From: Chromohalobacter beijerinckii
GTDB taxonomy: Bacteria; Pseudomonadota; Gammaproteobacteria; Pseudomonadales; Halomonadaceae
Direction: 5' to 3'
Assembly: GCF_023061185.1 (NCBI RefSeq)
Contig: NZ_JAKGAK010000001.1
Location: 1 to 64,000 of the forward strand
Length of the DNA: 64,000 nucleotides
The translations under genes were made by a program, and so were the position numbers. The notes below the pieces were generated by a model. It worked only from the letters and a program-made list of their open reading frames with translations, ran no database searches and was not told the DNA's origin. Positions 35,644 through 43,943 of this stretch are shown here, piece by piece. The first letter of the stretch is position 1. Each line of letters opens with the position of its first letter.

Positions 35644-36458
35644 TGCGCCTAGTCTCCTTCAACATCAACGGAATCCGCGCTCGCCTTCACCAGTTGGAGG
35701 CGCTCATCAAGTCGCACCGTCCTGATATCATCGGTCTCCAGGAAACCAAGGTGCAGGACAGCGAGTTCCCGCGCGAGGCCGTCGAGGCGCTCGGCTATCA
35801 CGTCGCTTTTCACGGCCAGAAAGGCCATTACGGCGTCGCGTTACTCACCCGACAGCCCCCCGAGGCCGTGCATTATGGCCTGCCCGACGATGGCGAAGAA
35901 GCCCAGCGACGCTTGATCGGCGTCCGCGTCAGCTGTGACGACGGCGAGAGCATGACCGTGTACAACGGTTACTTCCCCCAGGGTGAAAATGTCGAACACC
36001 CCACCAAGTTTCCCAACAAACGCGATTTCTATGCCCGGCTCACGGCATTGCTGCAAGAGCGGCATACGCCCAGCGAACGGCTCGCGGTCATGGGGGACTT
36101 CAATATCTCGCCCGCCGACATCGACATCGGTATCGGCGAGTCCAACCGCAAGCGCTGGCTGCGCGAAGGCAAAACCAGTTTCCAACCCGTCGAGCGTGAA
36201 TGGCTCACACGCCTTGCCGACTGGGGGCTGAGCGATTGCTACCGTCTGCGCTATCCCGAAGTCGACGATCGCTTCAGCTGGTTCGACTACCGTTCTCGGG
36301 GCTTCGAGCGCGAGCCCAAGCGCGGCTTGCGGATCGACTACATCATGGTCACCCCCACGCTGTGCGAGCGGGTGGAAGACGCAGGCATCGATTACGAACT
36401 ACGCGGCATCCAGCGTCCTTCGGATCACGCCCCGGTATGGGCACAGCTAGCGTTGTAA
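35643..36458 (+). CDS. xthA: Exodeoxyribonuclease III (XthA) family
   Basis: A 271-residue AP endonuclease/3'-exonuclease of base-excision repair. Family residues are all in place: SFNINGIRAR, GLQETKVQD (metal Glu), NGYFPQG, MGDFNISPADIDIG (Asp/Asn), RIDYIMVTP and SDHAPVWAQ (catalytic Asp-His). Length fits XthA. It is coupled to the small basic gene and converges on the TonB operon. Confidence 0.95.
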   Translation: MRLVSFNINGIRARLHQLEALIKSHRPDIIGLQETKVQDSEFPREAVEALGYHVAFHGQKGHYGVALLTRQPPEAVHYGLPDDGEEAQRRLIGVRVSCDDGESMTVYNGYFPQGENVEHPTKFPNKRDFYARLTALLQERHTPSERLAVMGDFNISPADIDIGIGESNRKRWLREGKTSFQPVEREWLTRLADWGLSDCYRLRYPEVDDRFSWFDYRSRGFEREPKRGLRIDYIMVTPTLCERVEDAGIDYELRGIQRPSDHAPVWAQLAL

Positions 36459-36494
36459 GACCCATCAACGTCCGTATAACGCGGGGGCAATGCG

Positions 36495-37763
36495 TCATTG
36501 CGTATCGGAGGGCGCCTCGGGTGTCGTCTCATTGAGTGATGCGTCGACGTCGGGCGCTTTCCCGACACCCTCTTCGTCGAGCGATGCCAGCCATGCTTCG
36601 GCCTGCGAGGCACCGGCATCGCGCGCCGCTTCGAACGCCGCGCGCGCCGCTTCTTCATCCGACGACGCCAGTTGCGATACCCCTTCCAGCAACCAGGTTC
36701 GCGCGGGATCGGCCCCCTGCTCACGCGCCTGGCGCAGCGCTTCTATCGCCGTCGACCACTCACCCCAGCCATAGGCCAGCTCACCGAGCTGACGCCAGTC
36801 CTCGGCGGCTTGGGTCTCGTCGACCAGCGCGCGCCACGCCGACAACGCCTTTTGGTGCGCGCGCGCCGACGTCCAGGCCTCGGCCAGAAGACGCAGATGC
36901 TCGCGATCGCGTGGCAGCGTGCCCTTCTCGAATGCCGTTTCCAGATGCTCGGCAGCGCGCGCCGGGGTCCCGCCAGCCAGATGCAGCCGAATCAAACGCT
37001 CGAGGTCGTCCTTGCCCACGAGTACGCCCCGCCGCCAGCCGGCTTCCCATAATGCCGCTGCCAAACCAGGTTGCTGCATGCGCTGTGCCAGCGCCGCGGC
37101 ACGTCGCCAGGACTGGGGGTCGTCACTCTCACTTTGCAGCTGATCGTCAAGCAGTTCCAGCGCTGCGTCGTAACGCTCGGCGTGCTGATAAACGCTGGCC
37201 GCCAAACGACGTCTTTCGGCATCCATGTCACCCGCGCGCCGCGCACGGTCGACCCACTGCGCCGCCTGCGACCACTGTTTTTGCGTTGCCTTGGCATGCA
37301 CCATCAGCCACAAGGTGTCGCGATCACCGCCATGACGCTCGATCCACTCGCCGAGCAATTCGGTGCCTTGCGCAGTCTGCCCCGCGCGCAGCCTCAAACG
37401 CGCCTCTTGATTGAGCCAGCGCCGGCGCGAATCGCTGCCCACACCGTCAATGCGCCGCGCTTGATAGAACAAGTCCGCAGCGGCGGCATCCCGTCCTCGC
37501 TGCGCCTCTCCGGTGGCCGCCAGTTGCAGAAACAAGGCACGCGCCCAGCGATCCGCCCGATTACCGCCTTGTAGCCGCGCAGCGGCCGCCTTGGCGTCCT
37601 CGATGGCGCTCTCGCTGGCGTTATCCTGCATGCGCTGCTGCAGTGACTCCAACGCCTGCACCATGTCCGGCGCCAGTGCCGGCCCGGCCGCACTGGCACT
37701 CGTGCTGGCCATTCCCAGGCCCAGACAGAGCATCGCTACACATCCCCAATGACGCCACTGCAT
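36495..37763 (-). CDS. Periplasmic TPR-repeat protein of the TonB operon
   Basis: A 422-residue protein with a signal peptide (cleavage after ASTSASA) and mostly Ala/Arg/Trp-rich helical repeats. Tetratricopeptide-like units recur (for example QLGELAYGWGEWSTAIEALRQAREQG and DPARTWLLEGVSQLASSDEEAARAAFEAARDAG-type helices; core SSDEEAARAAFEAARD). It starts 3 bases after tonB ends and is the last gene of the operon; a TPR protein at this position is common in TtpC-type TonB systems of marine gammaproteobacteria. It probably helps assemble or guide the transducer complex, but its mechanism is unknown to me. It ends in an acidic tail. Confidence 0.8.
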   Translation of the reverse strand: MQWRHWGCVAMLCLGLGMASTSASAAGPALAPDMVQALESLQQRMQDNASESAIEDAKAAAARLQGGNRADRWARALFLQLAATGEAQRGRDAAAADLFYQARRIDGVGSDSRRRWLNQEARLRLRAGQTAQGTELLGEWIERHGGDRDTLWLMVHAKATQKQWSQAAQWVDRARRAGDMDAERRRLAASVYQHAERYDAALELLDDQLQSESDDPQSWRRAAALAQRMQQPGLAAALWEAGWRRGVLVGKDDLERLIRLHLAGGTPARAAEHLETAFEKGTLPRDREHLRLLAEAWTSARAHQKALSAWRALVDETQAAEDWRQLGELAYGWGEWSTAIEALRQAREQGADPARTWLLEGVSQLASSDEEAARAAFEAARDAGASQAEAWLASLDEEGVGKAPDVDASLNETTPEAPSDTQ

Positions 37764-37766
37764 GCG

Positions 37767-38543
37767 TTACCTCTTGAGACGAAATTCCAGCCGCTGACGC
37801 GCTTCACGCGGGTGATCGCTTCGCGGAAACTGCCAGTCGGCGACGGCCTTGAGCGCCGCACGTTCGAACATGCTACGCGGCTCGGCATCGGTGACGCGCA
37901 AGGAATCGCCATCGACCTGGCCATTGGGCAGGATCGTGAAGCTCACCTCCACGAATCCCTCGATACCTCGCCGCTGCGCCCGCGACGGATATTCCGGCGG
38001 CACGCGCTGGGTCGGCTGAGGTGAGCCGACTTGTTCAGCGTCCTGCTCGCTCGTTTCGCCGCTCGCCGAGGCTTCGGTGTCCGCGGCCTCATCGCTGTCG
38101 CCTTGCGACGTCGCCTCCGAAGGTGACGTTTCTTCTGCAGGCTCAGGGTCGGGCTGCGGTTCGGGATCGGGCTGCGGTTCAGGCTCGGGCTCAGGCGTGG
38201 GCTCGATTTCCTCGAGCTCGGGCAACGACTCCTCCGGCACTTCCGGCGAGGGAGGCGCCGATGTTTCCGGCTCGGGCAACGTCAGCGCGCTATCACTCTG
38301 GCTCGCGGGCACTGGCGAGGGCGGCGGTGGCGGTGGCGTTTGAGTCGGTGGCGTCGGCGCATCCGGTGCAGCCGCTTCCGGCGCCGACGCCTGTTGTGTC
38401 TCGGGCGCCTCGACGCGTGACATCGACATCGGCTGCTCGACCGGTTCACGGTTATCTTCCGGCGGCGCCACCAGCAGGGCCAATAGGTAAAAAAGCCCCA
38501 ACGCCATCAAGATGCCGCCTACAGCGCCTGCAATCGTCCTCAT
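37767..38543 (-). CDS. tonB: TonB-like energy transducer
   Basis: A 258-residue protein with one N-terminal helix (about 5-26), a long Pro/Glu-rich span (about 50-170, with repeated PEPQPD units) that crosses the periplasm, and a C-terminal TonB domain (VPPEYPSRAQRRGIEGFVEVSF to ADWQFPRSDHPR; core YPSRAQRRGIEGFVEVSF). It transfers proton-motive force energy from ExbB/ExbD to outer-membrane receptors. The ATG overlaps the exbD stop by 4 bases. Short TonB2-like architecture with the C-terminal domain of about 85 residues. No receptor gene is in the window. Confidence 0.9.
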   Translation of the reverse strand: MRTIAGAVGGILMALGLFYLLALLVAPPEDNREPVEQPMSMSRVEAPETQQASAPEAAAPDAPTPPTQTPPPPPPSPVPASQSDSALTLPEPETSAPPSPEVPEESLPELEEIEPTPEPEPEPQPDPEPQPDPEPAEETSPSEATSQGDSDEAADTEASASGETSEQDAEQVGSPQPTQRVPPEYPSRAQRRGIEGFVEVSFTILPNGQVDGDSLRVTDAEPRSMFERAALKAVADWQFPRSDHPREARQRLEFRLKR

Positions 38544-38950
38544 CCGTCGGCGCCTCGATCCGCCGCCACGGCGACGTTTTCAACGCCGGCATCGCGAATG
38601 GCATCCATGACTTCAATGAGAAGCCCGGTGGTCGATTGGCGGTCGGCCTGAATCACGACGCCACCTTCGTCGCTCACCAGACTGGCTACTTCATTGCCCA
38701 CACGATGCGCATCCACCGGCTGTCCATCGACCCACACGGCGTCCTCGGCGGTGATCGCCACCATGACTTGCGCTTCGGGGCGTGCGGTCGCGGAGGACGA
38801 CTCGGGGCGGTCGATTTCCACGCCACTCTCCTTGATGAAGCTGGTCGTCACGATGAAGAAGATCAACATGATGAAGACCACATCCAGCATCGGCGTGAGA
38901 TTGATTTCCTGGGCGTCGTCGTTGACGTCCTGTAGTCGACGCCTACGCAT
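38540..38950 (-). CDS. exbD: ExbD biopolymer transport protein
   Basis: A 136-residue subunit of the proton channel that powers TonB. The start at 38950 (MRRRRLQDVND) follows GGAGG at ideal spacing. A single helix carries the conserved Asp in NLTPMLDVVFIMLIFFIVT, the residue that takes up protons. The periplasmic domain ends with VMDAIRDAGVENVAVAAD. It overlaps exbB by 8 bases and tonB by 4. Confidence 0.93.
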   Translation of the reverse strand: MRRRRLQDVNDDAQEINLTPMLDVVFIMLIFFIVTTSFIKESGVEIDRPESSSATARPEAQVMVAITAEDAVWVDGQPVDAHRVGNEVASLVSDEGGVVIQADRQSTTGLLIEVMDAIRDAGVENVAVAADRGADG

Positions 38951-39476
38951 TGGCATCCTCCACGGCACGTGCCATGCGGTCATGTAGCCGCTGATCCTCG
39001 CGCCGAATCACGTGTTCAAGACGGGTGGTGAACAATAGTCCCACCACGGCGACCGCCATGCCGGTCAATGTCGGTAACGTCGCGCGGGCCACGCCATCGG
39101 CCATGGCCCGTGCCTGGTTGACGTCGGTCAAGGAGAGGCTATCGAAGACCTGGATCATCCCGGTGACCGTCCCCAGCAACCCCAGCAGCGGGCACAACCC
39201 CACCAGTAGCTTGAGCCACGGCAGGGGGCGCCGCAGTTGGCCGATGAGCTCCGACGTCCAGACCTCGCGCAGCGTCAACGCGCTCCAACTGGCGTGATCA
39301 TGGCGCGCGACCCAGCGCGCCACCAGTGCCCGACGACGGCGGCTATGCACGAACTGCCAGTACAAGCCGCGCTCCAGTCCCATGGCGAAAAGCGCCATGG
39401 CCACCACGGCAATCATCACCAGTACCGGGCCACCGGCCTTGACCAGCCAGACGATGGGCTCAGCGAGCGTGGACAT
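38943..39476 (-). CDS. exbB: ExbB/MotA/TolQ proton channel protein
   Basis: A 177-residue inner-membrane protein with three helices (about 10-30, 85-115 and 130-155). Family motifs are LCPLLGLLGTVTGMIQVF and VARATLPTLTGMAVAVVGLLF. Starting at 39476 (MSTLAEPIVWL), preceded by GAGGA, it overlaps the ttpC end. With ExbD it forms the proton-driven motor for TonB. Confidence 0.92.
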   Translation of the reverse strand: MSTLAEPIVWLVKAGGPVLVMIAVVAMALFAMGLERGLYWQFVHSRRRRALVARWVARHDHASWSALTLREVWTSELIGQLRRPLPWLKLLVGLCPLLGLLGTVTGMIQVFDSLSLTDVNQARAMADGVARATLPTLTGMAVAVVGLLFTTRLEHVIRREDQRLHDRMARAVEDANA

Positions 39477-40884
39477 CGGCCTGCGTCCTCGTATGCCCGT
39501 GTGAGGCCTCGAGATGCTCGGCCAGCACGGCACTCGCCCGTCCCTCGAGTGTGCCGAGCAATTCGCGGCTGCGACTACTCAAGGCGGTATGCACGAATAG
39601 AAGCGGCACAGCGGTGATCAGGCCTAGCACGGTGGTCACCAACGCCTGGCTAATCCCGCCTGCCATGAGCTGCGGGTCCCCGGTGCCAAACACGGTGATC
39701 GACTGGAAAGTGCCGATCATTCCGGTCACGGTCCCCAGAAGGCCCAACAGAGGCGCGACGGCCGCCATGAGCTTGACCAGGGGCTGGCCACGCTCGAGAC
39801 GCGGTTTTTCAGCCAGCAGCGCTTCGTCGAGGCGTGCCTCCAGCGCTTCCGGTGCGTGATCGTGTCCGAGCGCCGCGAAGCGACCCAGCACCCGTCCCAG
39901 CGGATTATCGTTGCGCAGGGTTTCGGGAGTGCGGAGTTGACGACGCAGACGCAGGCTGACCATCAGCAAATACGCGTATTGCGCCAGCGCCACCAACAAG
40001 CCCGCGATGCCCAGCACCACGATGACATAGCCAACCGCTCCGCCCTGCTGAAAACGTTCCCACAGCGAAGGTTGCTGCGCCAGGGCATCGAGCACATTGC
40101 CCTGAGTGGGGTCGAAGATCACGCGTTCCCCTTCGCCATGCTGAAAGGCCTGCAGCGCATCGCTGGCATCCTCGGGCGTATGCGACACCATACGCAGGCC
40201 AGCCTCATCCGCTTGATTTCCCGTGTCACGCGTCAAGAGCTTGCCACCACTGAAGGCGAGAAAGTCGCCCAACCGCACCGCCTCACGCTTTTCGACGTTA
40301 CCTTCGGCATCGGCGATGGGCGCCTCGAAGCGTACGCCGCGCCCGGTTTCCGCCGTCAGCTCGGCGAACGTCCGCCCCAAGTTTTCCAGTGTCTGGGTAT
40401 CGATGATGGCATCATCGTCGAGCCGTTCCGGCAGTGTCGTCCGCGTCCCCACGGTCAACCAGCCGTCGCCCAGCGCATCACGCAATTCGCCGATTTGCCC
40501 TTGCGCCACATCGAATACGCCATCGAGATCGCCCGCTTCATCGCGACGCCGCTGATTGACATCGTCGAGCGCTTCACGCTGGCTCGTTTGCGTTGCCTCC
40601 AGCTCATCGCGCCGTTGCCGCGCATCATCGCGTTCGGCTTCCGCTTCTTCCACCGCGTCGCGCAGTGCAGTGCGGTCATCCACCAGCGCATTCAAGCGCT
40701 CCCGGTCTCGCGCCTCGGCAGCCTCACTATCCGTACGCAGACTTTCCAACATTTGTCCCAGCGAGGGGCTTGAATCGCCCTCCTGGGCCAACGCCGATGG
40801 CACGATGCCCGGCAGTGCCAGCGTCAATACCAGCGCCGGGGCCAATACCCATGCCCGGGACCACAGAGACTTCCTTGTGCTCAT
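39460..40884 (-). CDS. ttpC: TtpC-type MotA/TolQ/ExbB protein with large periplasmic domain
   Basis: A 474-residue protein: signal peptide (cleaved near PSALA), a long acidic coiled-coil region (about 45-130, rich in Glu/Asp/Arg heptads), a globular periplasmic part, then three membrane helices with the ExbB-type core APLLGLLGTVTGMIGTFQS and GGISQALVTTVLGLITAVPLL. This layout matches TtpC, an extra ExbB-like subunit that the TonB2 system of vibrios needs. The operon order DUF3450, TtpC, ExbB, ExbD, TonB, TPR supports the call. Overlaps both neighbours. Confidence 0.85.
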   Translation of the reverse strand: MSTRKSLWSRAWVLAPALVLTLALPGIVPSALAQEGDSSPSLGQMLESLRTDSEAAEARDRERLNALVDDRTALRDAVEEAEAERDDARQRRDELEATQTSQREALDDVNQRRRDEAGDLDGVFDVAQGQIGELRDALGDGWLTVGTRTTLPERLDDDAIIDTQTLENLGRTFAELTAETGRGVRFEAPIADAEGNVEKREAVRLGDFLAFSGGKLLTRDTGNQADEAGLRMVSHTPEDASDALQAFQHGEGERVIFDPTQGNVLDALAQQPSLWERFQQGGAVGYVIVVLGIAGLLVALAQYAYLLMVSLRLRRQLRTPETLRNDNPLGRVLGRFAALGHDHAPEALEARLDEALLAEKPRLERGQPLVKLMAAVAPLLGLLGTVTGMIGTFQSITVFGTGDPQLMAGGISQALVTTVLGLITAVPLLFVHTALSSRSRELLGTLEGRASAVLAEHLEASHGHTRTQADVHAR

Positions 40885-41753
40885 GACGACTCCTCGTCCG
40901 CGGCTGGAGAATTCGCGTCGTCGGCCGATTGCGTCTCGACCGCCACCGAGACCGGGAGGTCAAGCAATGCCGGCGCCCGCTGATCGCGCGCAATACGCAA
41001 CCCCTTGCGCAGTTCATCGAGCGCATCGCCCTCAAGGGCTTGCCACTCCTGGGCATCGGCGCGCCAGACACCGCCCGAACGGCCATCCGGCGTGGCGTAA
41101 TAAAGCCCAATACGCCCCACGCGGAGATAGTCGACCTGGCGGTCGTCATCGCCTACCAGCGGGCCTTGCCAGGCATCCATCTCACGGCCGTAGTCGAGTT
41201 CCGTGCGCCAGGCGGAGAGCACGCGGTCGAGTTTGTCACCCGCGCTCATTTCGCTGTCATCGAGCATCGAATCGAGACTCTCGACGCGCGCCAGGCGCTC
41301 CTCGCGCAAGAAAGGTAAGTCGGCTTCGATCAGGGTGCGCAATTGCGACACCATGTCACGCAACTGCCCCGGCAAAGCTTCACGCGTCACCGAGAGTTGA
41401 TCGATGGCCTCGCGGCGCTTCTCGATCAAGGCCTGCTGCGTCTGATTGCGGCGGGCAAGTTCGTCGTTATAGCGCTCGAGACGCGAGGCTTCGCGGCTGG
41501 CATCGCGCAAGCGCGTCAGTAATTCACGCGTTTCATCGTCGGCGGCGTCTATCTTGTCCTGCAACGCCGCCTGCTCTTGCTGCGCCTGCGCACTGGCGTC
41601 TCGCAATGACGCCTGCTGCGCCGAGGCCATTGCGGAAATACCCATCAATAACGCCATACCGGCGCAAGCCGCACGCCGGCATGTCCGTGTTCGGCTTCGC
41701 GTGTCGTTAGGCACCACGCTTTCTCCCGTTGCTTGATCTTGTCGGTCGCTCAT
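40881..41753 (-). CDS. DUF3450 periplasmic coiled-coil protein
   Basis: A 290-residue protein that opens the TonB operon. From the ATG at 41753 it has a 30-residue polar lead, then a signal-peptide-like helix (ACAGMALLMGISAMASA) and a long Glu/Arg/Gln coiled coil (about 45-115); the rest (SQLRTLIEADLPFLREERLARV, GRIGLYYATPDGRSGGVW) is typical of DUF3450. Known only as a companion of TtpC-type TonB systems; probably periplasmic. The start is uncertain: no good ribosome site precedes 41753, and a later start near 41657 would leave a cleaner signal peptide. Confidence 0.8.
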   Translation of the reverse strand: MSDRQDQATGESVVPNDTRSRTRTCRRAACAGMALLMGISAMASAQQASLRDASAQAQQEQAALQDKIDAADDETRELLTRLRDASREASRLERYNDELARRNQTQQALIEKRREAIDQLSVTREALPGQLRDMVSQLRTLIEADLPFLREERLARVESLDSMLDDSEMSAGDKLDRVLSAWRTELDYGREMDAWQGPLVGDDDRQVDYLRVGRIGLYYATPDGRSGGVWRADAQEWQALEGDALDELRKGLRIARDQRAPALLDLPVSVAVETQSADDANSPAADEESS

Positions 41754-41791
41754 TAGCGCCGACGAAAGGACGGCTAGTACGCTAATACAAA

Positions 41792-41806
41792 CAAGAATAA
41801 TTATCA
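41792..41806 (-). promoter_or_regulatory. Fur-box-like operator of the TonB operon
   Basis: On the minus strand TGATAATTATTCTTG, matching the 7-1-7 Fur motif TGATAATnATTATCA fully in its left half and partly in its right. It lies about 40 bases upstream of the DUF3450 start, overlapping a likely -35 (TTGATA). Iron repression of a TonB system is the expected logic. Confidence 0.6.
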
Positions 41807-41826
41807 ATCATGCGTCATGATACAGA

Positions 41827-41849
41827 AAACCGGCCACGAAGGCCGGTTT
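41827..41849 (-). terminator. Rho-independent terminator after etfA
   Basis: Perfect stem AAACCGGCC / GGCCGGTTT with a 5-base loop. On the minus strand it continues TTTTC, so it ends the etfBA transcript about 50 bases past the etfA stop. Confidence 0.8.
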
Positions 41850-41901
41850 GGCAATGCATCGCGGCCTAACGCTACTCGGCAGGCCGCGTTGGGACTTCGA
41901 C

Positions 41902-42828
41902 TTACAATTTGGACTCGAGTTCGGGAAGTACTTCGAACAGATCGCCCACCAGGCCGTAATCGGCGACCTGGAAGATCGGCGCTTCCTCATCCTTGTTGAT
42001 CGCCACGATGACCTTGGCGTCCTTCATCCCCGCCAGGTGCTGAATGGCGCCACTGATCCCCACGGCGATGTACAGCTCCGGTGCGACGATTTTGCCGGTC
42101 TGCCCGACCTGCATATCGTTGGGAACGAAGCCGGCGTCCACGGCCGCTCGCGAAGCGCCAATCGCCGCGCCCAGCTTGTCGGCGATACCGTCGAGCAGCT
42201 TGAAGTTCTCACCGTTGCCCATGCCGCGACCGCCGGAGACGACCACGCGGGCACTGCCAAGCTCAGGCCGATCACTGCTGGCCAGTTCCTCACTGACGAA
42301 CTGCGATAGGGTGTTTTCGACCGTGGCGTTGACCGACTCGACCTCGGCGCTCCCCGTCGCATCGACAGCATCGAAGGCCGTGGTACGCACGGTGATGACC
42401 TTGAGAGCATCGCTCGACTGCACGGTGGCAATCGCGTTGCCCGCATAGATCGGGCGCAGGAAGGTATCGGGGCTTTCCACACCGATCACTTCCGACAGTG
42501 CGGCCACGTCCTTGAGGGCGGCGACGCGCGGCATCACGTTCTTGCCTTGGGTGGAGGCAGCGGCCAGCACATGGCTGTAGTCGTCGGCGAGTCCGGCGAT
42601 GAGCTCGGCCGTCGGCTCTGCAAGCTGGTGGGCGTAGACGCCGTCGTCAGCGACCCTTACCTTACTGACACCGGTCAGTTTGGCGGCCGACTCGGCAACG
42701 CCCGCGACGCTCTCGCCCGCCACCAGGATCTCGATGTCTCCGCCGATGGCCTGAGCCGCGGCGACCACGTGGGCGGTGCTTTCCGCCAGTTGGCCGTTAT
42801 GATGTTCGGCGATAACCAGAATGCTCAT
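41902..42828 (-). CDS. etfA: Electron transfer flavoprotein alpha subunit
   Basis: A 308-residue FAD-binding subunit of ETF, which takes electrons from acyl-CoA and dimethylglycine/sarcosine-type dehydrogenases. The C-terminal FAD domain shows [27 protein letters not shown]-type sequence (core SGGRGMG), [35 protein letters not shown] (core [12 protein letters not shown]) and [20 protein letters not shown]. Its start overlaps the etfB stop by 4 bases. Full length. Confidence 0.96.
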   Translation of the reverse strand: MSILVIAEHHNGQLAESTAHVVAAAQAIGGDIEILVAGESVAGVAESAAKLTGVSKVRVADDGVYAHQLAEPTAELIAGLADDYSHVLAAASTQGKNVMPRVAALKDVAALSEVIGVESPDTFLRPIYAGNAIATVQSSDALKVITVRTTAFDAVDATGSAEVESVNATVENTLSQFVSEELASSDRPELGSARVVVSGGRGMGNGENFKLLDGIADKLGAAIGASRAAVDAGFVPNDMQVGQTGKIVAPELYIAVGISGAIQHLAGMKDAKVIVAINKDEEAPIFQVADYGLVGDLFEVLPELESKL

Positions 42829-43577
42829 GCGATCACCTTGGCTTCGTTCTTGAGTTTGTCGACGAGTTCATCCACAGAGGCCACTTTGGTGCCGCCCTGG
42901 CGTTCCGCCGGCGATTCTACCTTGAGCACGCTCAGGCTGGAGGCTACGGCGACGCCCATATCGTCGGGGCTCTTGACGTCGATGGGCTTCTTCTTGGCCT
43001 TCATGATGTCGGGCAGCTTGGCATAGCGTGGCTCGTTGAGGCGCAGGTCGGTGGTAATTACCGCCGGCAGCTTGAGCGCGACGGTCTGCAGACCACCGTC
43101 GATTTCACGGGTTACCTGGACTTCGTCACCCTCGACCTGTACCTCGGAGGCGAACGTGCCCTGTCCCATGCCTGCCAAGGCGGCCAGCATCTGGCCGGTC
43201 TGATTGTTGTCGGTGTCGATGGACTGCTTGCCGAGAATCGTCAGGCCGGGCTGTTCGTCGTCGACGACCCGCTTGAGGAGCTTCGCAGCGGTCAGCGACT
43301 CGACCTTGTCGTCGGTCTCGACGTGGATCGCGCGATCGGCACCCAACGCCAAAGCGGTACGCAGTTGCTCCTGCGCGGCCTTGGGACCGATAGTCACGGC
43401 GACCACCTCGCTGGCCACGCCCTTTTCCTTGAGGCGCACCGCTTCTTCCACGGCGATCTCGCAGAACGGGTTCATGGCCATTTTGACGTTGGTGAGATCG
43501 ACGTCGGAGTGATCCGGCTTGACCCGAATCTTGACGTTATAATCGATGACGCGTTTGACCGCGACGAGTACTTTCAT
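42825..43577 (-). CDS. etfB: Electron transfer flavoprotein beta subunit
   Basis: A 250-residue AMP-binding partner of EtfA. Begins [19 protein letters not shown] and carries the family stretches [47 protein letters not shown] and the signature [30 protein letters not shown] (core [16 protein letters not shown]). Divergent from the ETF oxidoreductase gene, with which it forms one electron route. Confidence 0.96.
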   Translation of the reverse strand: MKVLVAVKRVIDYNVKIRVKPDHSDVDLTNVKMAMNPFCEIAVEEAVRLKEKGVASEVVAVTIGPKAAQEQLRTALALGADRAIHVETDDKVESLTAAKLLKRVVDDEQPGLTILGKQSIDTDNNQTGQMLAALAGMGQGTFASEVQVEGDEVQVTREIDGGLQTVALKLPAVITTDLRLNEPRYAKLPDIMKAKKKPIDVKSPDDMGVAVASSLSVLKVESPAERQGGTKVASVDELVDKLKNEAKVIA

Positions 43578-43628
43578 GGTGTCCTCGCTTGGTTAGAACC
43601 GGCAGGCATGCCCTTAGAATAAATTCAT

Positions 43629-43642
43629 TCAAGCGTTTGATA
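43629..43642. promoter_or_regulatory. Imperfect palindrome upstream of etfB (possible fatty-acid regulator site)
   Basis: TTCAAGCGTTTGAT, nearly symmetric around CG, about 50 bases before etfB. In pseudomonads the TetR-type PsrA controls etf genes through GAAAC-N4-GTTTC-like sites; the resemblance here is only partial. Confidence 0.3.
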
Positions 43643-43691
43643 GGGGGCGTGTCCCGTAAAAATGTCGCCCGTTAAACACTTGGCGACCCTG

Positions 43692-43697
43692 TATAAT
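43692..43697 (+). promoter_or_regulatory. -10 element (TATAAT) upstream of ETF oxidoreductase gene
   Basis: A consensus TATAAT about 250 bases before the start codon. The best -35 candidates (GTTAAA with 15, CCGTTA with 17 bases between) are weak. Confidence 0.4.
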
Positions 43698-43943
43698 ATT
43701 GCGTGATCTCGTCCAACCTGGTCAAACCCTGAAGCGCCGTCATGGCAGTGCTACAGGACAAACCACGCGGAAAATGACATCATGCGGGCCGGTCGCTCAG
43801 GGTGGAATCAAACGGCCGTTTAAAATACAATCCTTAGAATACAACCAAGAAAAACGCGACTTGTCCATGCACCATTGCTCGAAAGACACTGTGCATGCTC
43901 GGGCGCGTCGACCGCCCAACGCGAAGATGGAGGAGATCAAGCC

